From Streptomyces scopuliridis RB72 (lineage in GTDB: Bacteria; Actinomycetota; Actinomycetes; Streptomycetales; Streptomycetaceae), in NCBI RefSeq assembly GCF_000718095.1, contig NZ_JOEI01000008.1:124001-188000 (forward strand): 64,000 bases of DNA, written 5' to 3'. Under the pieces are notes generated by a model. The model was not told where the DNA came from. It saw only the letters and a list, made by a program, of their open reading frames with translations, and ran no database searches. Position numbers and translations under genes: made by a program. Shown here piece after piece: positions 48,437 to 58,349 of this stretch; position 1 is the first letter of the stretch, and every line of letters begins with the position of its first letter.

Positions 48437-48700
48437 CTACCCGGACCGCCGGACAGTCTCCGGAACCGAAGGCGCGCTCAGGGAGCCGAGCAGCCGCAGC
48501 GACTGGGCCGAGGCCGAATCCGGTTCGGGGGTGAGGAGGTTGAGCAGCTGGTCGGGGTCGTCGGGGAAGGCCAGCGTCTCGCAGTGGAGGACCACCTCGC
48601 CGATCGCGGGGTGCCGCACATGCTTGGTGCGGTGTGTCGCGTACCGGACGTCGTAATCGGCCCACCAGCGGCGGAAGTCCGCGTCCTGGACGGAACGGTC
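48437..48700 (-). pseudogene. C-terminal remnant of an XRE/MmyB-type regulator
   Basis: The minus frame reads VQDADFRRWWADYDVRYATHRTKHVRHPAIGEVVLHCETLAFPDDPDQLLNLLTPEP, matching the ligand-binding C-terminal half of XRE regulators of MmyB type. The N-terminal helix-turn-helix is missing, and near 48690 the sequence changes into an oppositely oriented SDR remnant. A GTG or ATG start with a ribosome site is not evident, so it is called a gene fragment. Confidence 0.55.
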
Positions 48701-48786
48701 GCGCTGGTCACCGGCGCGAGCAGCGGTATCGGCGAGGCGACGGCCCTGCCGCCGGCGGCGGAGGGCGCGTCGGTCGCCGTCGGACG
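48683..48786 (+). pseudogene. N-terminal remnant of an SDR oxidoreductase
   Basis: The plus frame reads VLDGTVALVTGASSGIGEATALPPAAEGASVAVGR, the dinucleotide-binding start of a short-chain dehydrogenase, with PPA where LALA-like residues are usual. The frame loses similarity after about 35 residues. The following 75 bp to the DinB gene show nothing recognisable. Confidence 0.5.
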
Positions 48787-48862
48787 TACTGGGGTGATCC
48801 CGACAACGCCGCGAGCGTGCGTGCCACGCGTCGCGGGCCCGCGAAGATCGGCCGGACAGGCC

Positions 48863-49369
48863 CTAGGCGCCGACGGTGCCGTCGATCGCCTCGCGGAGGA
48901 AGTCGGCGTGGCCGTTGTGCCGGGCGTACTCGTGGATCAGATGCAGCATGACCATCCGCAGCGACACCTCCTCCTCCCATCTCACCGCGTACGCGGTGAC
49001 ATCGAGCGACTCCGCCTCCGCCTCGATCCGGCGGGCGTGCTCGATCTCGGCCCGCCAGGCGGTGAACGCCTCCGCGCGGGTGGCCGTACGCGCGTCGTAC
49101 GCCGCCTGGAAGTCGCCCTCGTCCGACCACACGAGCGGGATGTCCTCCCCGTTGAACACCCGCCGGAACCACGCCCGCTCGACCTCGGCCATGTGCCGGA
49201 CCAGACCGAGCAGGGTGAGGGTGGACGGCGGCATCGACCGGCGGCGGAGGTCCTCGTCGGAGAGACCGTCGGTCTTCATGGCCAGGGTGGCGCGGTGGAA
49301 GTCGAGGTAGGAACGCAGCATCTCGCGCTCGCCCGCCGTCGGGGGCGGGCCGATACGTTCGGTGGTCAC
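48863..49369 (-). CDS. DinB/DUF664-like metal-binding protein
   Basis: A 168-residue four-helix-bundle protein from GTG 49369 with GAGGAAT upstream. The pattern LTLLGLVRHMAEVERAWFRR and later MLHLIHEYARHNGHADFLREAIDG supplies the three His expected for the DinB metal site. Relatives include bacillithiol/mycothiol S-transferases and uncharacterised proteins. The substrate is unknown. It diverges from the membrane-protein gene at 49516. Confidence 0.8.
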   Translation of the reverse strand: MTTERIGPPPTAGEREMLRSYLDFHRATLAMKTDGLSDEDLRRRSMPPSTLTLLGLVRHMAEVERAWFRRVFNGEDIPLVWSDEGDFQAAYDARTATRAEAFTAWRAEIEHARRIEAEAESLDVTAYAVRWEEEVSLRMVMLHLIHEYARHNGHADFLREAIDGTVGA

Positions 49370-49502
49370 TGCGGATTCCTCTCGTCGGACCGGCGGACGG
49401 CCGGCGGCTCCGGCCGTCCGGACCTGGTGCGGGCCGAGGCTACCGCCGTACCGCGCCCGGCACCGCTTCCGACCCCGCTCCGTCGACGCCCTTCCGCACC
49501 GC

Positions 49503-49515
49503 TAACCTCTGGCGA
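49503..49515 (+). promoter_or_regulatory. -10 element placed for a leaderless transcript
   Basis: TAACCT at 49503-49508 is 7 nt before ATG 49516, and no ribosome site is seen. Confidence 0.4.
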
Positions 49516-50178
49516 ATGATCAGCCGCGCTCCGCTGCCGCCGCCCCCGCCGCCCCAGGAGCAGGGCCCGTGGCCCGACCACGTGGCGCGGCTCGCCGAGC
49601 GGGCCCAGGTCATGGTGGAGCTGAGCAGGCGCGGTCTCTCCTTCGGACGGCTGGTGGCGCTCTGGCTGACGGGGGCGCTCGCCGTGGTCGGCTGGGCGGC
49701 CGTGGGGACGGCGGTACAGAGCTTCGAGGGCGGCGGCCTCGGGGTGATGACCGGAGTGGTGGCGCTGGGCCTCGCGGCGGTCCTGCTGATCCCGGCGGCG
49801 ACAGCGGTCGGCTTCTGGCTGAGCCGGGGCCGTGTCATACGGGAGCGGCTGGACGCCTGGGCGCGGTTCGCCCCGGAGCCTGTGACGGACATACGTCTGG
49901 GGGCGCACCGGCGGTCCGTGGTGTGGCTGCTGCCCTCGGTGCTGCTGTGCCTGGTGGGGGTGTGGGTGACCGGCCGGGCCATCGCCGAGGCCGGGAGCGG
50001 GGGCGTGACCGGCAGGGAATCGGTCACGCTGGGTGAGACGGCGTACGCGCTGGGGCTCGGCGTCACGCTCCTGGTCACCGGTCTGCTCGGGCTTGTCCCG
50101 TCGGTCCGGCATCAGTGCTGGTCAGGGCGGTTGATGAGTTCCGTGCCGGTCCGCAGGGGCGGGGGCGCGCATCGCTGA
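49516..50178 (+). CDS. Multi-pass membrane protein of unknown function
   Basis: A 220-residue protein. A Pro-rich start (PLPPPPPPQEQ) and an amphipathic segment precede four hydrophobic helices: LVALWLTGALAVVGWAAVGTAV, GVMTGVVALGLAAVLLIPAATAVGFWL, SVVWLLPSVLLCLVGVWVTG and AYALGLGVTLLVTGLLGLV. No functional motif is recognised. Confidence 0.65.
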   Translation: MISRAPLPPPPPPQEQGPWPDHVARLAERAQVMVELSRRGLSFGRLVALWLTGALAVVGWAAVGTAVQSFEGGGLGVMTGVVALGLAAVLLIPAATAVGFWLSRGRVIRERLDAWARFAPEPVTDIRLGAHRRSVVWLLPSVLLCLVGVWVTGRAIAEAGSGGVTGRESVTLGETAYALGLGVTLLVTGLLGLVPSVRHQCWSGRLMSSVPVRRGGGAHR

Positions 50179-50249
50179 GGCCGGTCTTACCGTGTCCGTC
50201 CTATCCTGAAGAGGGAACGCATGCGCCATTCAGGGTTAAGGGGCGGCGG

Positions 50250-50615
50250 ATGGAATGGATTTGGTGGATTTTCGTCTTCTTCATCGTGGGCGGCTTCGGC
50301 TGGATCGCCGACACCGGCCGCACAGCGCTCCGGACCCGGCACGAACGAAGAATTGAGCGCTTCAAGCTCCAGGAGCACGAACGGCTGGCCCTTGAGCAGG
50401 CCAACAAGCCCCCGGAGCCGGTCTGCGGCTGTTCGCACCATCTGGCGAAGCATGACCGGCAGGGCAAGTGCCACGAGGACGTGGAGGCGCCGATGGAGTG
50501 GGACGAGAACAAGAAGCCACTGCGGTTCGAGCGCCGGCAGTGCAACTGCCAGCAGTACATCGGCCCGCAGCCGCTGTCACAGATCTACGCGGACGAGCTC
50601 ACGGACCTGGACTGA
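50250..50615 (+). CDS. Small membrane protein with Cys/His cluster
   Basis: A 121-residue protein from ATG 50250 behind AAGGGGCGG. One N-terminal helix (WIWWIFVFFIVGGFGWI), then a charged helix, then PVCGCSHHLAKHDRQGKCH and RRQCNCQQY, which together offer five Cys and four His and could bind zinc or another metal. Function is unknown. The gene converges with the methyltransferase gene 25 bp away. Confidence 0.65.
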   Translation: MEWIWWIFVFFIVGGFGWIADTGRTALRTRHERRIERFKLQEHERLALEQANKPPEPVCGCSHHLAKHDRQGKCHEDVEAPMEWDENKKPLRFERRQCNCQQYIGPQPLSQIYADELTDLD

Positions 50616-50639
50616 CCCGGCCGCTCGGCATTCCCGCCG

Positions 50640-51944
50640 TCAACTTCCCCCGCTGGGGGCCTGTTCCGCGGGGTGGCCGATGAGCATCGTCGGGGCGCCG
50701 GCGACCCTGGTGAGGAAGACCGTGGACGCGTGGGGGCCCTTGAGTTTGAGCCGGCGGCGCAACTCCTCCGGCTCCACCGCCGAGCCGCGCTTCTTCACGG
50801 TCAGCACGCCGACCTCGCGCTCGCGCAGCAGGGCCTTCAGCTTCTTGAGCCCGAAGGGGAGTTGGTCGGTGATCTCGTAGGCCGTGGCGAACGGGGTCGG
50901 GCGCGGTTCGTCGGCCGTGATGTAGGCAATCGTCTCGTCGAGCAGTCCGCCGTCCAGGTCCTCGGCGACCTCGGCGACCAGATGCGCGCGGATGACGGCG
51001 CCGTCCGGCTCGTACAGGAAACGGCCGACCGGACGGACCGGCGGATCGGGCAGACCCCGGCCGGTGAGGGTGGCGCCGGAGGGCAGGAGGGTGGCGCGGC
51101 GCGTACCGGGGACGATGGCCTTGAGGTCACCGTCCCCGCGCTCGTCCCCGCGTCCGCCCTCGCGCCGGTGCCAGAGCACTGCTTCCTTCACGTCGCCGCC
51201 GTCCGAGATCCACTCGGCCTCGAAGTCGTCGGGGATCAGTTCGTGCGGAATGCCCGGCGCGATCTTGACCGCGCCCGCGCCGGCCCGCCGTACCGCGTCG
51301 ACCGCCCAGGACAGCGGCGGTGAGTACGCCTCCGGATCGAAGATCCTGCCCCGGCCGCCGCGCCGCGCCGGGTCGATGAAGAGGGCGTCGGCGCCGGTCG
51401 CGTCGTACTCCAGGACATCCGCCCGGGTCACCGTCACGGGCGGGCCGTCCGGCGCCAGGGTGCGCACATTGGTGAGGGCGATCTCGCAGGTCAGCGGGTC
51501 GAGATCGACCGCCGTCACGGCGAGACCCGCGCGGGCCAGCTCGATCGCGTCGCCGCCGATGCCGCAGCAGAGGTCCGTGACCCGCGAGTCCGGTGCGAGG
51601 GCGCGGAACCGGGCGGCCCGGTGGGCGGCGACGCTGCCCCGCGTGGCCTGTTCGATGCCGTTCGGCGTGAAGTACATGCGGTACGCGTCCTCCGCGCCGA
51701 ACTTCGCCACCCCGCGCTGCCGCAGCCGCGCCTGCGCCAGCGCCGCCGACACCAGCTCGGCCGGGTGCTCACGGCGCAGCCGGGTGGCGAGGGCGAGCTC
51801 CTGGGCCGGGTCGTGGTCGCGCAGCTCGGCGAGCAGCGCCTGCCCCTCGGCGGAGAGGAGGGGCGCGAGGAGCGGCGTGGCAGGAGCCGGTACGGGAGGG
51901 GGCGAGGCGGCGGGGGAGGGGGCGCGGTCGGTCACCCGCCCCAT
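50640..51944 (-). CDS. THUMP-like domain class I SAM methyltransferase
   Basis: A 434-residue protein from ATG 51944 (GTG 51935 is an alternative). The Rossmann methyltransferase core shows VTDLCCGIGGDAIELARAGLAVTAVDLD, DVLEYDATGADALFIDPARRGG and VKIAPGIPHELIP. The C-terminal part (AYEITDQLPFGLKKLKALLREREVGVLTVKKRGSAVEPEELRRRLK) fits the THUMP-like domain of uncharacterised methyltransferases. A nucleic-acid substrate is inferred. Confidence 0.8.
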   Translation of the reverse strand: MGRVTDRAPSPAASPPPVPAPATPLLAPLLSAEGQALLAELRDHDPAQELALATRLRREHPAELVSAALAQARLRQRGVAKFGAEDAYRMYFTPNGIEQATRGSVAAHRAARFRALAPDSRVTDLCCGIGGDAIELARAGLAVTAVDLDPLTCEIALTNVRTLAPDGPPVTVTRADVLEYDATGADALFIDPARRGGRGRIFDPEAYSPPLSWAVDAVRRAGAGAVKIAPGIPHELIPDDFEAEWISDGGDVKEAVLWHRREGGRGDERGDGDLKAIVPGTRRATLLPSGATLTGRGLPDPPVRPVGRFLYEPDGAVIRAHLVAEVAEDLDGGLLDETIAYITADEPRPTPFATAYEITDQLPFGLKKLKALLREREVGVLTVKKRGSAVEPEELRRRLKLKGPHASTVFLTRVAGAPTMLIGHPAEQAPSGGS

Positions 51945-52027
51945 TGTGGGCCAGCCGGGGGACGGTACGCGCCGGGGCGGCGGTGTCGGGCGCCCGCGGG
52001 CTCCGCGCGCTGACAGGATGCGACGCC

Positions 52028-53017
52028 ATGCAGCTAGTACGACAAAAAGAAGAGATGATCACACAAGCCGCATACCGTGCACCGGGAACCGGGCGATGGC
52101 GCGGCCGTACGGTTCTGATCGCGCTCCTGGTCGCAGCCCTCGGCTCGGGATGTGCCGCGGGGTCCGGCGAACCGGCGAAATCCGCGCCCGGCGCGTCCGC
52201 CGCCGGGAAGCCCGGACAGGCCGCCGCCGGGGCGCCGCACGAGCAGAAGGCGGCCGAACTGGACGCGCTCTACTCGCCCGAGAACGTACGCCGCACCCAG
52301 GCCGCGCGCGCCGTCGCCGCCAAGAAGTGGGGACTTGCGAGCACCCCCCTGCCCGCACCCCAGCCGCCCGCCGTCAAGCCGGCGATCAGCACCCGCGAGG
52401 GCTTCGAGGTCGAGGGCGGCGAGGACCTGCCGCCGCTGTTCACCACCGTCCCGGTCGACGGCAAGAAGGTCGTCTTCCTGACGATGGACGACGGCTCGGA
52501 GAAGGACCCCGAGCTGCTGCGGATGATGAGCGAGCTGAAGATTCCGTACACCGCCTTCCTCAGCGATTACGTCATCAATGACAACTACGGCTACTTCAAG
52601 CAGATGCGGGACCGTGGGGTCGCGATCCAGAACCACACCCTCAACCACCCGTACATGCCGGGTCTGTCGTACGAGGATCAGAAGCGGGAGATCTGCGGCC
52701 AGCAGGACCTGCTGGAGAAGAACTACGGGAAGCGGCCCACGCTCTTCCGGCCGCCGTACGGCAACTACAACGCCGACACGCTGCGCGCCGCGAAGGAGTG
52801 CGGGATCAAGGCCGCGCCGATCTGGGCGTCCGAGGCGTACCCCGACCACATGGAATGGCGCGAGTGGGACCGGGACATGCACCCCGGCGACATCATCCTG
52901 ACCCACTTCCGCGGGCGGGACGAGTGGAAGGGCACCATGCCCGACATGATCCGCCATGTGATGAAGGTCGTCACGGACAAGGGGTACGCCGTCGGCAAGC
53001 TGGAGGACTACGTATGA
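52028..53017 (+). CDS. NodB-type polysaccharide deacetylase, probable lipoprotein
   Basis: A 329-residue protein. A hydrophobic signal (TVLIALLVAALGSGC) ends in Cys, suggesting lipid attachment, though the lipobox is imperfect. The NodB domain shows FLTMDDGSEKD (catalytic Asp pair), IQNHTLNHPY (HxxxH metal site) and TLFRPPYGNYN. Substrate is probably peptidoglycan or another N-acetylated wall glycan. Start ATG 52028 has CAGGAT 8 nt upstream and may be leaderless; ATG 52055 is the alternative. It overlaps the next lipoprotein gene by 4 nt. Confidence 0.85.
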   Translation: MQLVRQKEEMITQAAYRAPGTGRWRGRTVLIALLVAALGSGCAAGSGEPAKSAPGASAAGKPGQAAAGAPHEQKAAELDALYSPENVRRTQAARAVAAKKWGLASTPLPAPQPPAVKPAISTREGFEVEGGEDLPPLFTTVPVDGKKVVFLTMDDGSEKDPELLRMMSELKIPYTAFLSDYVINDNYGYFKQMRDRGVAIQNHTLNHPYMPGLSYEDQKREICGQQDLLEKNYGKRPTLFRPPYGNYNADTLRAAKECGIKAAPIWASEAYPDHMEWREWDRDMHPGDIILTHFRGRDEWKGTMPDMIRHVMKVVTDKGYAVGKLEDYV

Positions 53018-53424
53018 GACCCGCGCACCGGCTGCTGGCCGGGGTGCTGGCAGCCGGTGCGCTCCTCGCGGCCGGCTGCGCGCAGTCGGCCGACGCGATG
53101 GATCCGATGGACCCGATCGAACGGCTCGGCCGCAAGGCGGCGCAGCGGGTGGGCCCGCATGCCTCGGTCTCGCCCCGGGTGCCCGCGCCGCTGCCGGGGC
53201 CCGGACCGGGGGCGGCGAGTCCGGGGTCGATGTCCCCGTCCGCGCCGGGTGCTCCCGTACGCCCCGTCTGCGGACTGCACGAGATGTCACCCGCGCCGTC
53301 GCCCGCGCTGCCGTCCCCGTCCCCGCCGTTTTCCGCGCCCTCGCCGTCGCCGCCGCTCCGGCACTGCCCCTCGGTCCTGCCCGGCTCGTACGGAACCCCG
53401 GCCCCCGGAGCTGCGTTTCCGTAG
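53014..53424 (+). CDS. Small Pro/Ser-rich lipoprotein
   Basis: A 136-residue protein whose ATG overlaps the deacetylase stop (ATGA). The N-terminus RPAHRLLAGVLAAGALLAAGC ends in a lipobox-like LAAGC. The rest is Pro/Ser/Ala-rich with no recognised domain. The two genes form an operon; a shared cell-surface role is inferred. Confidence 0.6.
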   Translation: MRPAHRLLAGVLAAGALLAAGCAQSADAMDPMDPIERLGRKAAQRVGPHASVSPRVPAPLPGPGPGAASPGSMSPSAPGAPVRPVCGLHEMSPAPSPALPSPSPPFSAPSPSPPLRHCPSVLPGSYGTPAPGAAFP

Positions 53425-53453
53425 CGAGAACAGATCCGCCACGACCGCGCTCA

Positions 53454-53480
53454 TTGGCACTCCGCTTGACCGAGTGCTAA
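53454..53480 (+). promoter_or_regulatory. CIRCE operator 1 (HrcA binding site)
   Basis: TTGGCACTC, nine bases, GAGTGCTAA. It matches the CIRCE consensus (TTAGCACTC-N9-GAGTGCTAA) at all but one position. The candidate promoter TTGACC (53466-53471) with TAGTCT (53490-53495, spacer 18) overlaps it. Confidence 0.9.
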
Positions 53481-53500
53481 TCGCAGTCATAGTCTCGGGT

Positions 53501-53527
53501 CTGGCACTCCCCACTGGAGAGTGCCAA
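53501..53527 (+). promoter_or_regulatory. CIRCE operator 2 (HrcA binding site)
   Basis: CTGGCACTC, nine bases, GAGTGCCAA. It lies just after the -10, near the expected transcription start, 100 bp before groES. The pair of operators indicates heat-shock control by HrcA, as known for streptomycete groES-groEL1. Confidence 0.88.
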
Positions 53528-53626
53528 AGCGCGACTGACGGATCCGGCACCCGCGACGACGGATCCACTTGGTCGCCACCCTCAGACAGTTAACCCCGTG
53601 AGATCTCCGAAGGGGGAGGTCGGATC

Positions 53627-53935
53627 GTGACGACCGCCAGCACCAAGGTTGCCATCAAGCCGCTCGAGGACCGCATTGTGGTCCAGCCGCTCGACGCCGA
53701 GCAGACCACGGCCTCTGGCCTGGTTATCCCGGACACCGCCAAGGAGAAGCCCCAGGAGGGCGTCGTCCTGGCTGTGGGCCCGGGCCGATTCGAGAACGGC
53801 GAGCGGCTTCCGCTCGACGTCTCCGTCGGCGACGTCGTTCTGTACAGCAAGTACGGCGGCACCGAAGTGAAGTACAGCGGCGAGGAATACCTCGTCCTCT
53901 CGGCTCGCGACGTACTCGCGATCATCGAGAAGTAA
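53627..53935 (+). CDS. groES: Co-chaperonin GroES
   Basis: GroES caps the GroEL cavity. The 102-residue product starts at GTG 53627 ([45 protein letters not shown]); the mobile loop and [16 protein letters not shown] are typical. It is first in the CIRCE-controlled operon with groEL 92 nt downstream. Confidence 0.97.
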   Translation: MTTASTKVAIKPLEDRIVVQPLDAEQTTASGLVIPDTAKEKPQEGVVLAVGPGRFENGERLPLDVSVGDVVLYSKYGGTEVKYSGEEYLVLSARDVLAIIEK

Positions 53936-54009
53936 TTCACCTAATTGCTTTTGGACTGCGCCCCTGGCCCCCCTGCGATTGCCGGGCGGACAGGGGCGCA
54001 GTTCATTGA

Positions 54010-55653
<1,644 letters not shown>

Positions 55654-55693
55654 GGCGCAAGCCACTGAGGTGTAGGCGTCCGGCAGGACGAAC

Positions 55694-55739
55694 GCACCGA
55701 GGCCCGGTACCCCTTCGCGGGGGTGCCGGGCCTCGGTGC
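55694..55739 (+). terminator. Terminator after groEL1
   Basis: A stem of up to 20 bp pairs 55694-55713 with 55720-55739, including GCACCGAGGCCCGG and CCGGGCCTCGGTGC, around a TTCGCG loop. It also lies downstream of the convergent SDR gene. Confidence 0.8.
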
Positions 55740-55776
55740 ATTGCGCGCGCTCTCGGCCGGGTCGGCCGCAAAGGGC

Positions 55777-56550
55777 TTACCGCGGGCCGTACTTGCGGCC
55801 CGTCTTCGAGGTGATCCCGCCAACCAGCCCGCGCGGAGCCAGTTTCACCGCTCCCATCAGCGCCTTGTAGCGCGGATCCGGTACGGACACGACCTTCCCG
55901 CGCGCCAGGTCCACCAGCGCGGCGGCCACCAGCTTGTCCGCGTCGAGCCACATCCAGCCCGGGATGTTGTCCGTGCCCATCCCGGCCCGCTCATGGAACT
56001 CGGTCCGCACGAATCCGGGGCACAGCGCCATCAGCCGCACGCCCGTCCCGGCCAGATCCCGCGCCACGCCCTGGGTGAACTGCACGATCCAGGCCTTCGA
56101 GGCGCCGTACGTCCCGCGCGGTACGAACGCCGCCACCGACGCCACATTGACGACCCCGCCCCGGCCGCGCGTCTTCATCCCGGGGACCGCCGCCGAGGTC
56201 AGCCGCAGCACCGCCTCGCAGTGCACCTTCAGCATCGTCAGCTCGTCGGCCATCGAGACATCGAGGAACCGTCCCTTGTTGCCGAACCCCGCGTTGTTGA
56301 CCAGCAGATCGACCGGCTGCTTCCGGTCCGAGAGCCGTCTCTCCACCGAGGCGATCCCGTCGTCGGTGGAGAGGTCGGCGGTCAGCACCTCGGCCTCGAT
56401 GCCGTGCCGGTCGTGCAGTTCGGTGGCCTGGATCCGCAAACGCTCGGTGTCGCGGGCCACCAGGACGAGATTGTGCCCGTCCGCGGCCAGCCGCCGAGCG
56501 AAGGCGGCGCCGATCCCCGCCGTCGCGCCGGTAATCAAAGCAGTCGTCAT
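55777..56550 (-). CDS. Short-chain dehydrogenase/reductase
   Basis: A 257-residue SDR from ATG 56550. The cofactor motif is TTALITGATAGIGAAFARRLA, the acidic DLST follows, NNAG is present (LLVNNAGFGN), and the catalytic Ser-Tyr-Lys lies in VVNVASVAAFVPRGTYGASKAW. The substrate is unknown. TAACGT lies 8 nt before the ATG inside a 20-bp palindrome, so the promoter is likely controlled by a dimeric repressor. Confidence 0.88.
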   Translation of the reverse strand: MTTALITGATAGIGAAFARRLAADGHNLVLVARDTERLRIQATELHDRHGIEAEVLTADLSTDDGIASVERRLSDRKQPVDLLVNNAGFGNKGRFLDVSMADELTMLKVHCEAVLRLTSAAVPGMKTRGRGGVVNVASVAAFVPRGTYGASKAWIVQFTQGVARDLAGTGVRLMALCPGFVRTEFHERAGMGTDNIPGWMWLDADKLVAAALVDLARGKVVSVPDPRYKALMGAVKLAPRGLVGGITSKTGRKYGPR

Positions 56551-56552
56551 AG

Positions 56553-56572
56553 GCAGGCACGTTAGTGCCTGC
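56553..56572 (-). promoter_or_regulatory. Palindromic operator over the SDR promoter
   Basis: GCAGGCAC, GTTA, GTGCCTGC form a perfect 8-4-8 palindrome. On the minus strand its centre contributes TAACGT, a fitting -10, ending 8 nt before the SDR start. This looks like a repressor site, for example of TetR type; no such repressor gene is adjacent. Confidence 0.55.
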
Positions 56573-56603
56573 GCGGGGGGACCCGGCGACGCCCGGGAAA
56601 GGG

Positions 56604-57293
56604 CTACTTCGCGGCGTTCTCGTTCTCCGTGGTGCTCCTCGCGACGTACTCCCGCGCCGCGCGCAGCTTCTCGGCATGCAGGGCGTCGCCGGCGGCGAGG
56701 ATCCGCGGCAGCAACTCGCGCTCGGTGGTGACGGCGCGGAAGGCCAGGGCCACCGTCACGTCATGGTCCGGCCGGTGGACGATCTCGATCGGATCGCCCG
56801 CGCGGATCTCGCCGGGGGTGATGACCCGCAGATACGCCCCGGTCACGGCCTGCCCGGTGAACCGCCGCACCCAGCCCTTCTCGCCGAGCCAGCCCTGGAA
56901 CGTACGGCACGGAATCCGCCCGCTCGTCGTCTCCAGCACCACATCGGGGCCTATCCGCCAGCGCTCGCCGATCCTGGCGCCGGTGATGTCCAGGCCGGAC
57001 GTGGTGAGGTTCTCCCCGAAGGCGCCGTTGGCCAGCGGCCGTCCGAGCTCCCGCTCCCAGAAGTCCAGATCCTCCCGCGCGAACGCGTACACCGCCTGGT
57101 CGCTGCCGCCGTGATGGCGCAGATCGCAGACCGTGTCACCGGCGACCCCGCTCGCGCCCTCGCCCTTGGGCCCAGGATTCACCACCCGTACGGGACCGTC
57201 GGCCGGACGCTTGTCGATTCCCGTGACCCCGCCCGGGGCGTCCGTGTACTCCACGGCCGTCGGTCGCCCCACATTTACGGTCAGAAGCTTCAT
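56604..57293 (-). CDS. MOSC domain protein
   Basis: A 229-residue protein from ATG 57293 (MKLLTVNVGRPTAVEY). MOSC motifs are CDLRHHGGSDQAVYAFAREDLDFWERELG, FGENLTTSGLDITGARIGERWRIG and IPCRTFQGWLGEKGW with the conserved Cys. YiiM-like MOSC proteins handle molybdenum cofactor and reduce N-hydroxylated compounds; the role here is not established. It is divergent from the LysR gene, and TAGCGT lies 7 nt before the ATG. Confidence 0.85.
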   Translation of the reverse strand: MKLLTVNVGRPTAVEYTDAPGGVTGIDKRPADGPVRVVNPGPKGEGASGVAGDTVCDLRHHGGSDQAVYAFAREDLDFWERELGRPLANGAFGENLTTSGLDITGARIGERWRIGPDVVLETTSGRIPCRTFQGWLGEKGWVRRFTGQAVTGAYLRVITPGEIRAGDPIEIVHRPDHDVTVALAFRAVTTERELLPRILAAGDALHAEKLRAAREYVARSTTENENAAK

Positions 57294-57362
57294 ACGCGCC
57301 ACGCTATCCGCCCTCCCCTCAAACGATCCACCTGTTATTCAGCAATACCCCAAAGACTCGCT

Positions 57363-57374
57363 TATAGTCGAGGG
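57363..57374 (+). promoter_or_regulatory. LysR gene -10 element placed for a leaderless transcript
   Basis: TATAGT at 57363-57368 is 6 nt before GTG 57375. The divergent MOSC gene has TAGCGT (minus strand, 57301-57306) 7 nt before its ATG, so both genes of the 81-bp divergent pair appear leaderless. Confidence 0.5.
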
Positions 57375-58265
57375 GTGATCGAAGCCCGTCATCTCCGTGT
57401 CCTGCGCACCGTGGCCGCCACGGGCTCCTTCTCCGCCGCGGCGCGCGAGCTGGGCTGTACGCAGCCGGCCGTCAGCCAGCAGATGAAGGCGCTCGAATCG
57501 TCCGCGGGCACCCCGCTGATCGTTCGTACGGGCCGCGAGATGCGGCTGACCCAGGCCGGAGAGGCGCTCGTACGCCACGCGACGGGCATCCTCGCCGGAC
57601 TCACCGCGGCGGAGGAGGAGATCGCGGCCATCGCCGGACTACGGGCGGGCCGGGTCAGGCTGGTGTCCTTTCCCAGTGGCAGTTCCACGCTGGTGCCGAC
57701 CGCCCTGGCCGCTCTGCGCGCGGCCCATCCGGGCACGCGGGTCTCGCTGGTCGAGGCCGAGCCGCCGAGTTCGGCTGTGATGCTGAGGGACGGTGAGTGC
57801 GATGTGGCGCTGGCGTTCCGGTACGGCGGCCACGGCGCCGAGTGGGACGACCTCGTCGTACGCCCGCTGCTCGTGGACCGGCTCGTCGGTCTGGTCCCCG
57901 AGAGCCACCGGCTCGCGGACGCCGGTACGGTCGCGATCGCCGAGCTGGCCGCCGAGTCCTGGATCGCGGGCTGTCCTCGCTGCCGTACACAGTTGGTCGA
58001 CGCCTGCGAGGCGGCGGGATTCACGCCCCGGATCGACTTCGCGACGGATGACTACCCGGCCGTGATCGGCCTGGTCGCGGCGGGGCTGGGGGTGGCGGTG
58101 CTGCCGGAGCTGGCGATGGAGTCCGTACGCACCGAAGGCGTTCGTACGCTGACGGTCGAGCCGTCCGTCCACCGGGAGATCGTCGCGCTGACCCTGCCCG
58201 ATCTGGCACAGGTCCCGGCCGTGGCGGCGACGCTGGATCAGCTGGTCCTGGCCCGCGCGCGCTGA
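57375..58265 (+). CDS. LysR-family transcriptional regulator
   Basis: A 296-residue regulator from GTG 57375. The winged helix-turn-helix is HLRVLRTVAATGSFSAAARELGCTQPAVSQQMKALESSAGTPLIVRTGREMRLTQAGEAL; a substrate-binding effector domain follows (LVSFPSGSSTLVPTALAALRAAHPGTRVSLVE). LysR proteins typically control the divergent neighbour, here the MOSC gene. The effector is unknown. Confidence 0.9.
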   Translation: MIEARHLRVLRTVAATGSFSAAARELGCTQPAVSQQMKALESSAGTPLIVRTGREMRLTQAGEALVRHATGILAGLTAAEEEIAAIAGLRAGRVRLVSFPSGSSTLVPTALAALRAAHPGTRVSLVEAEPPSSAVMLRDGECDVALAFRYGGHGAEWDDLVVRPLLVDRLVGLVPESHRLADAGTVAIAELAAESWIAGCPRCRTQLVDACEAAGFTPRIDFATDDYPAVIGLVAAGLGVAVLPELAMESVRTEGVRTLTVEPSVHREIVALTLPDLAQVPAVAATLDQLVLARAR

Positions 58266-58349
58266 CGGGGCGCGTGGGCGGGACGCGGGATGTGCGGGGT
58301 GGTGCCGCTGTCTTGCAGGAACGTTTCTTCTCTTTGCGGTGGCGGAAGG

